From: Candidatus Zipacnadia bacterium
GTDB lineage: Bacteria > Armatimonadota > Zipacnadia > Zipacnadales > Zipacnadaceae
Length of the DNA: 7,176 nucleotides
Assembly (NCBI GenBank): GCA_029821215.1
Contig: JALGTV010000196.1
Location: 1-7,176 of the forward strand
Direction of reading: 5' to 3'
The notes under the pieces were generated by a model. It saw only the letters and a list, made by a program, of their open reading frames with translations. It had not been told where the DNA came from and made no database searches. Both the position numbers and the translations under genes were made by a program. Positions within the stretch are counted from its first letter, which is position 1. Every line of letters begins with the position of its first letter. Shown here piece after piece: positions 6,246 to 7,176 of this stretch.

Positions 6246-6779
6246 TCAGTTCGTGGCGAGGGTGGCAGCGGGGCTATGCTGCTGCTGCTGCTTCCAGTAG
6301 GCTTTCTGGTATTCGTAGATCCATAACTGCTGATGGTAGACCAGGGTGCGTGGCCACAGGACATTAACAGCTAATAGGGGGCCACCCAAGGGGGCAAATA
6401 TCCAGAAAAAGCCGATTATGTAACCGATGGCTGCCATCAGGAACCAGGGGGCAACAGTAATAATGAGAGTATCAGTGCTATCCAGGATACTTGATACATC
6501 GCCGCCTTCACGCAGTCGGGCCAGTCGGTCACGGAGAAAAGCAATGTGAAGTGCGGCCACCGGCAGTCCCAGCAATATCCCCATCAATATGCAAAACAAC
6601 AAGCCCGCCCATCCCCACGAAATCGCCATCAACATTCCCGGGCCGCGCACAACAAACAGCGATGAGTCCGGGTGGAGATAAGCCAGGTACTTCACTGAGA
6701 GTATGTCTAATAATAATGGTAGTAGCAGATACGCTGATAGCTTGATTGCCGGGTGTTCAGATATCGCTGGCCTGGGCAC
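6246..6779 (-). CDS. Small multi-spanning membrane protein of unknown function
   Basis: The 177-residue protein starts with GTG at 6779, chosen because a strong Shine-Dalgarno sequence lies 7 bases upstream. Hydrophobic segments are seen at about residues 12-32, 49-80 (long enough for one long or two short helices) and 105-140. This suggests three to four membrane passes, with a charged loop between (RDRLARLREGGDVSSILDSTD). The C-terminal tail is polar, aromatic-rich and ends with a glutamine run (YWKQQQQHSP). I recognise no enzyme motif or named family. The reading frame is clean and codon use resembles the intact protease, in contrast to the pseudogenes beside it, so it is probably a live gene. 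It follows the DUF2993-like gene on the same strand after a 141-base gap. Confidence 0.75.
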   Translation of the reverse strand: MPRPAISEHPAIKLSAYLLLPLLLDILSVKYLAYLHPDSSLFVVRGPGMLMAISWGWAGLLFCILMGILLGLPVAALHIAFLRDRLARLREGGDVSSILDSTDTLIITVAPWFLMAAIGYIIGFFWIFAPLGGPLLAVNVLWPRTLVYHQQLWIYEYQKAYWKQQQQHSPAATLATN

Positions 6780-6784
6780 ACCAG

Positions 6785-6793
6785 CACCTCCCT
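6785..6793 (-). promoter_or_regulatory. Strong ribosome binding site of the membrane protein gene
   Basis: AGGGAGGTG on the minus strand is close to the full anti-16S complement. Its GGGAGG core lies 7 bases before the GTG at 6779. It decides the start codon, since GTG would otherwise be ambiguous. Confidence 0.7.
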
Positions 6794-6920
6794 AAGACGC
6801 GCCTGGGGCTACAGATGTTACCAATGGTGGCATTTGCCGTCTGAACGGCGTAACTGTGTGTTGAAAGCTAACCTGCCGCCTGGGCGCTACCAGCCCTAAA
6901 GTGATTGACGCGCGGCGGGA
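6794..6920. other. Spacer between two minus-strand genes, no clear signal
   Basis: The gap separates the stop of the DUF2993-like gene from the membrane protein gene. A weak GGGC/GCCC inverted repeat (6882-6896) is present without a T tract. No convincing -35/-10 pair was seen. The gap is long enough for a separate promoter, but none is evident. Confidence 0.35.
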
Positions 6921-7176
6921 TCACGGGCTGGCAGATTTCGTTGCCTTCAACGCACCAGTAAAGGTGAGGAATCCGGGGCGCACTTCCACGCTCTTCAGTT
7001 TAATCCCACTCTGGTCCAAGCGCTGGTGGACCGAGTCGGTGAGTATATTGATCAAGCTATCTCGCACAAGCCCGGTGATTCCCAGTTTACCGGCCCTGAC
7101 TTTCGTCACCTGCAGCTTCAGCTTGCCATCTACTACTTCCGGGACAACTTTGGCCCGAATTCGGACGGGCACAAAG
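6921..7176 (-). CDS. C-terminal part of a DUF2993/LmeA-like protein, 5' end outside the window
   Basis: About 84 residues are visible and the frame stays open to the window edge. The GTG at 7172 is therefore probably an internal valine (FVPVRIRAKVVPEV), not the start. The pattern is an alternating beta-strand, VPEVVDGKLKLQVTKVRAGK, then a short helix LINILTDSVHQRL and a closing strand SVEVRPGFLTFTGAL. It resembles the C-terminal half of the DUF2993 (LmeA-like, lipid-binding tubular fold) family. Such proteins are usually exported or membrane-anchored, but the N-terminal signal cannot be seen here. No lesion is visible in the part shown. Family assignment is by strand pattern only and should be treated as tentative. 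Confidence 0.5.
   Translation of the reverse strand, partial: FVPVRIRAKVVPEVVDGKLKLQVTKVRAGKLGITGLVRDSLINILTDSVHQRLDQSGIKLKSVEVRPGFLTFTGALKATKSASP

Noticed and set aside
6840..6900. Stem-loop terminator between the two right-hand genes
   Set aside because: The best inverted repeat (GGGC/GCCC) has only four pairs and no following T run on either strand.

Overview
The window looks like bacterial chromosome from an anaerobe, with moderate GC and Shine-Dalgarno starts. Remnants of acetyl-CoA (Wood-Ljungdahl) pathway genes (acsD, acsE, a cooC-like maturation ATPase) point to an ancestor with CO dehydrogenase/acetyl-CoA synthase. Remnants of rhamnulokinase, a sialidase-type (BNR) protein and a secreted beta-helix protein point to use of rhamnose-containing plant or algal polysaccharide. 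The sequence alone does not fix the phylum. Identifications come from remembered family motifs, not a database search.

Layout. (1) 1-1710: a candidate promoter and an intact, secreted HtrA-type serine protease whose C-terminal half is two tandem copies of a YbjN-like domain. (2) 1757-3856, minus strand: a nearly full-length secreted right-handed beta-helix protein gene with four lesions (a frameshift in the signal peptide, two in-frame stops, and a small frameshifting deletion), although its promoter and RBS still look good. (3) 3967-4925, minus strand: the N-terminal third of rhamnulokinase, with an internal deletion, runs directly into a piece of a sialidase-like gene. (4) 4980-6109, plus strand: a middle piece of acsD abuts two pieces of acsE, followed by a CooC-like piece without its P-loop that is fused in frame to a DRTGG-type domain. 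(5) 6246-7176, minus strand: an intact small membrane protein with a strong RBS, then the C-terminal end of a DUF2993/LmeA-like protein that runs off the window.

The main message is a gene graveyard of about 4.3 kb (roughly 1757-6109) between intact genes. Two functional blocks are being lost side by side: polysaccharide/rhamnose catabolism (all minus strand) and the CODH/ACS methyl-transfer and nickel-maturation genes (all plus strand). Decay looks staged. The beta-helix gene carries only small lesions, whereas rhaB, acsD, acsE and cooC have lost most of their length through deletions. This fits ongoing genome reduction or a lifestyle change. A chimeric or error-rich assembly is the alternative to exclude. 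I found no tRNA, rRNA, CRISPR array, IS element or transposase.
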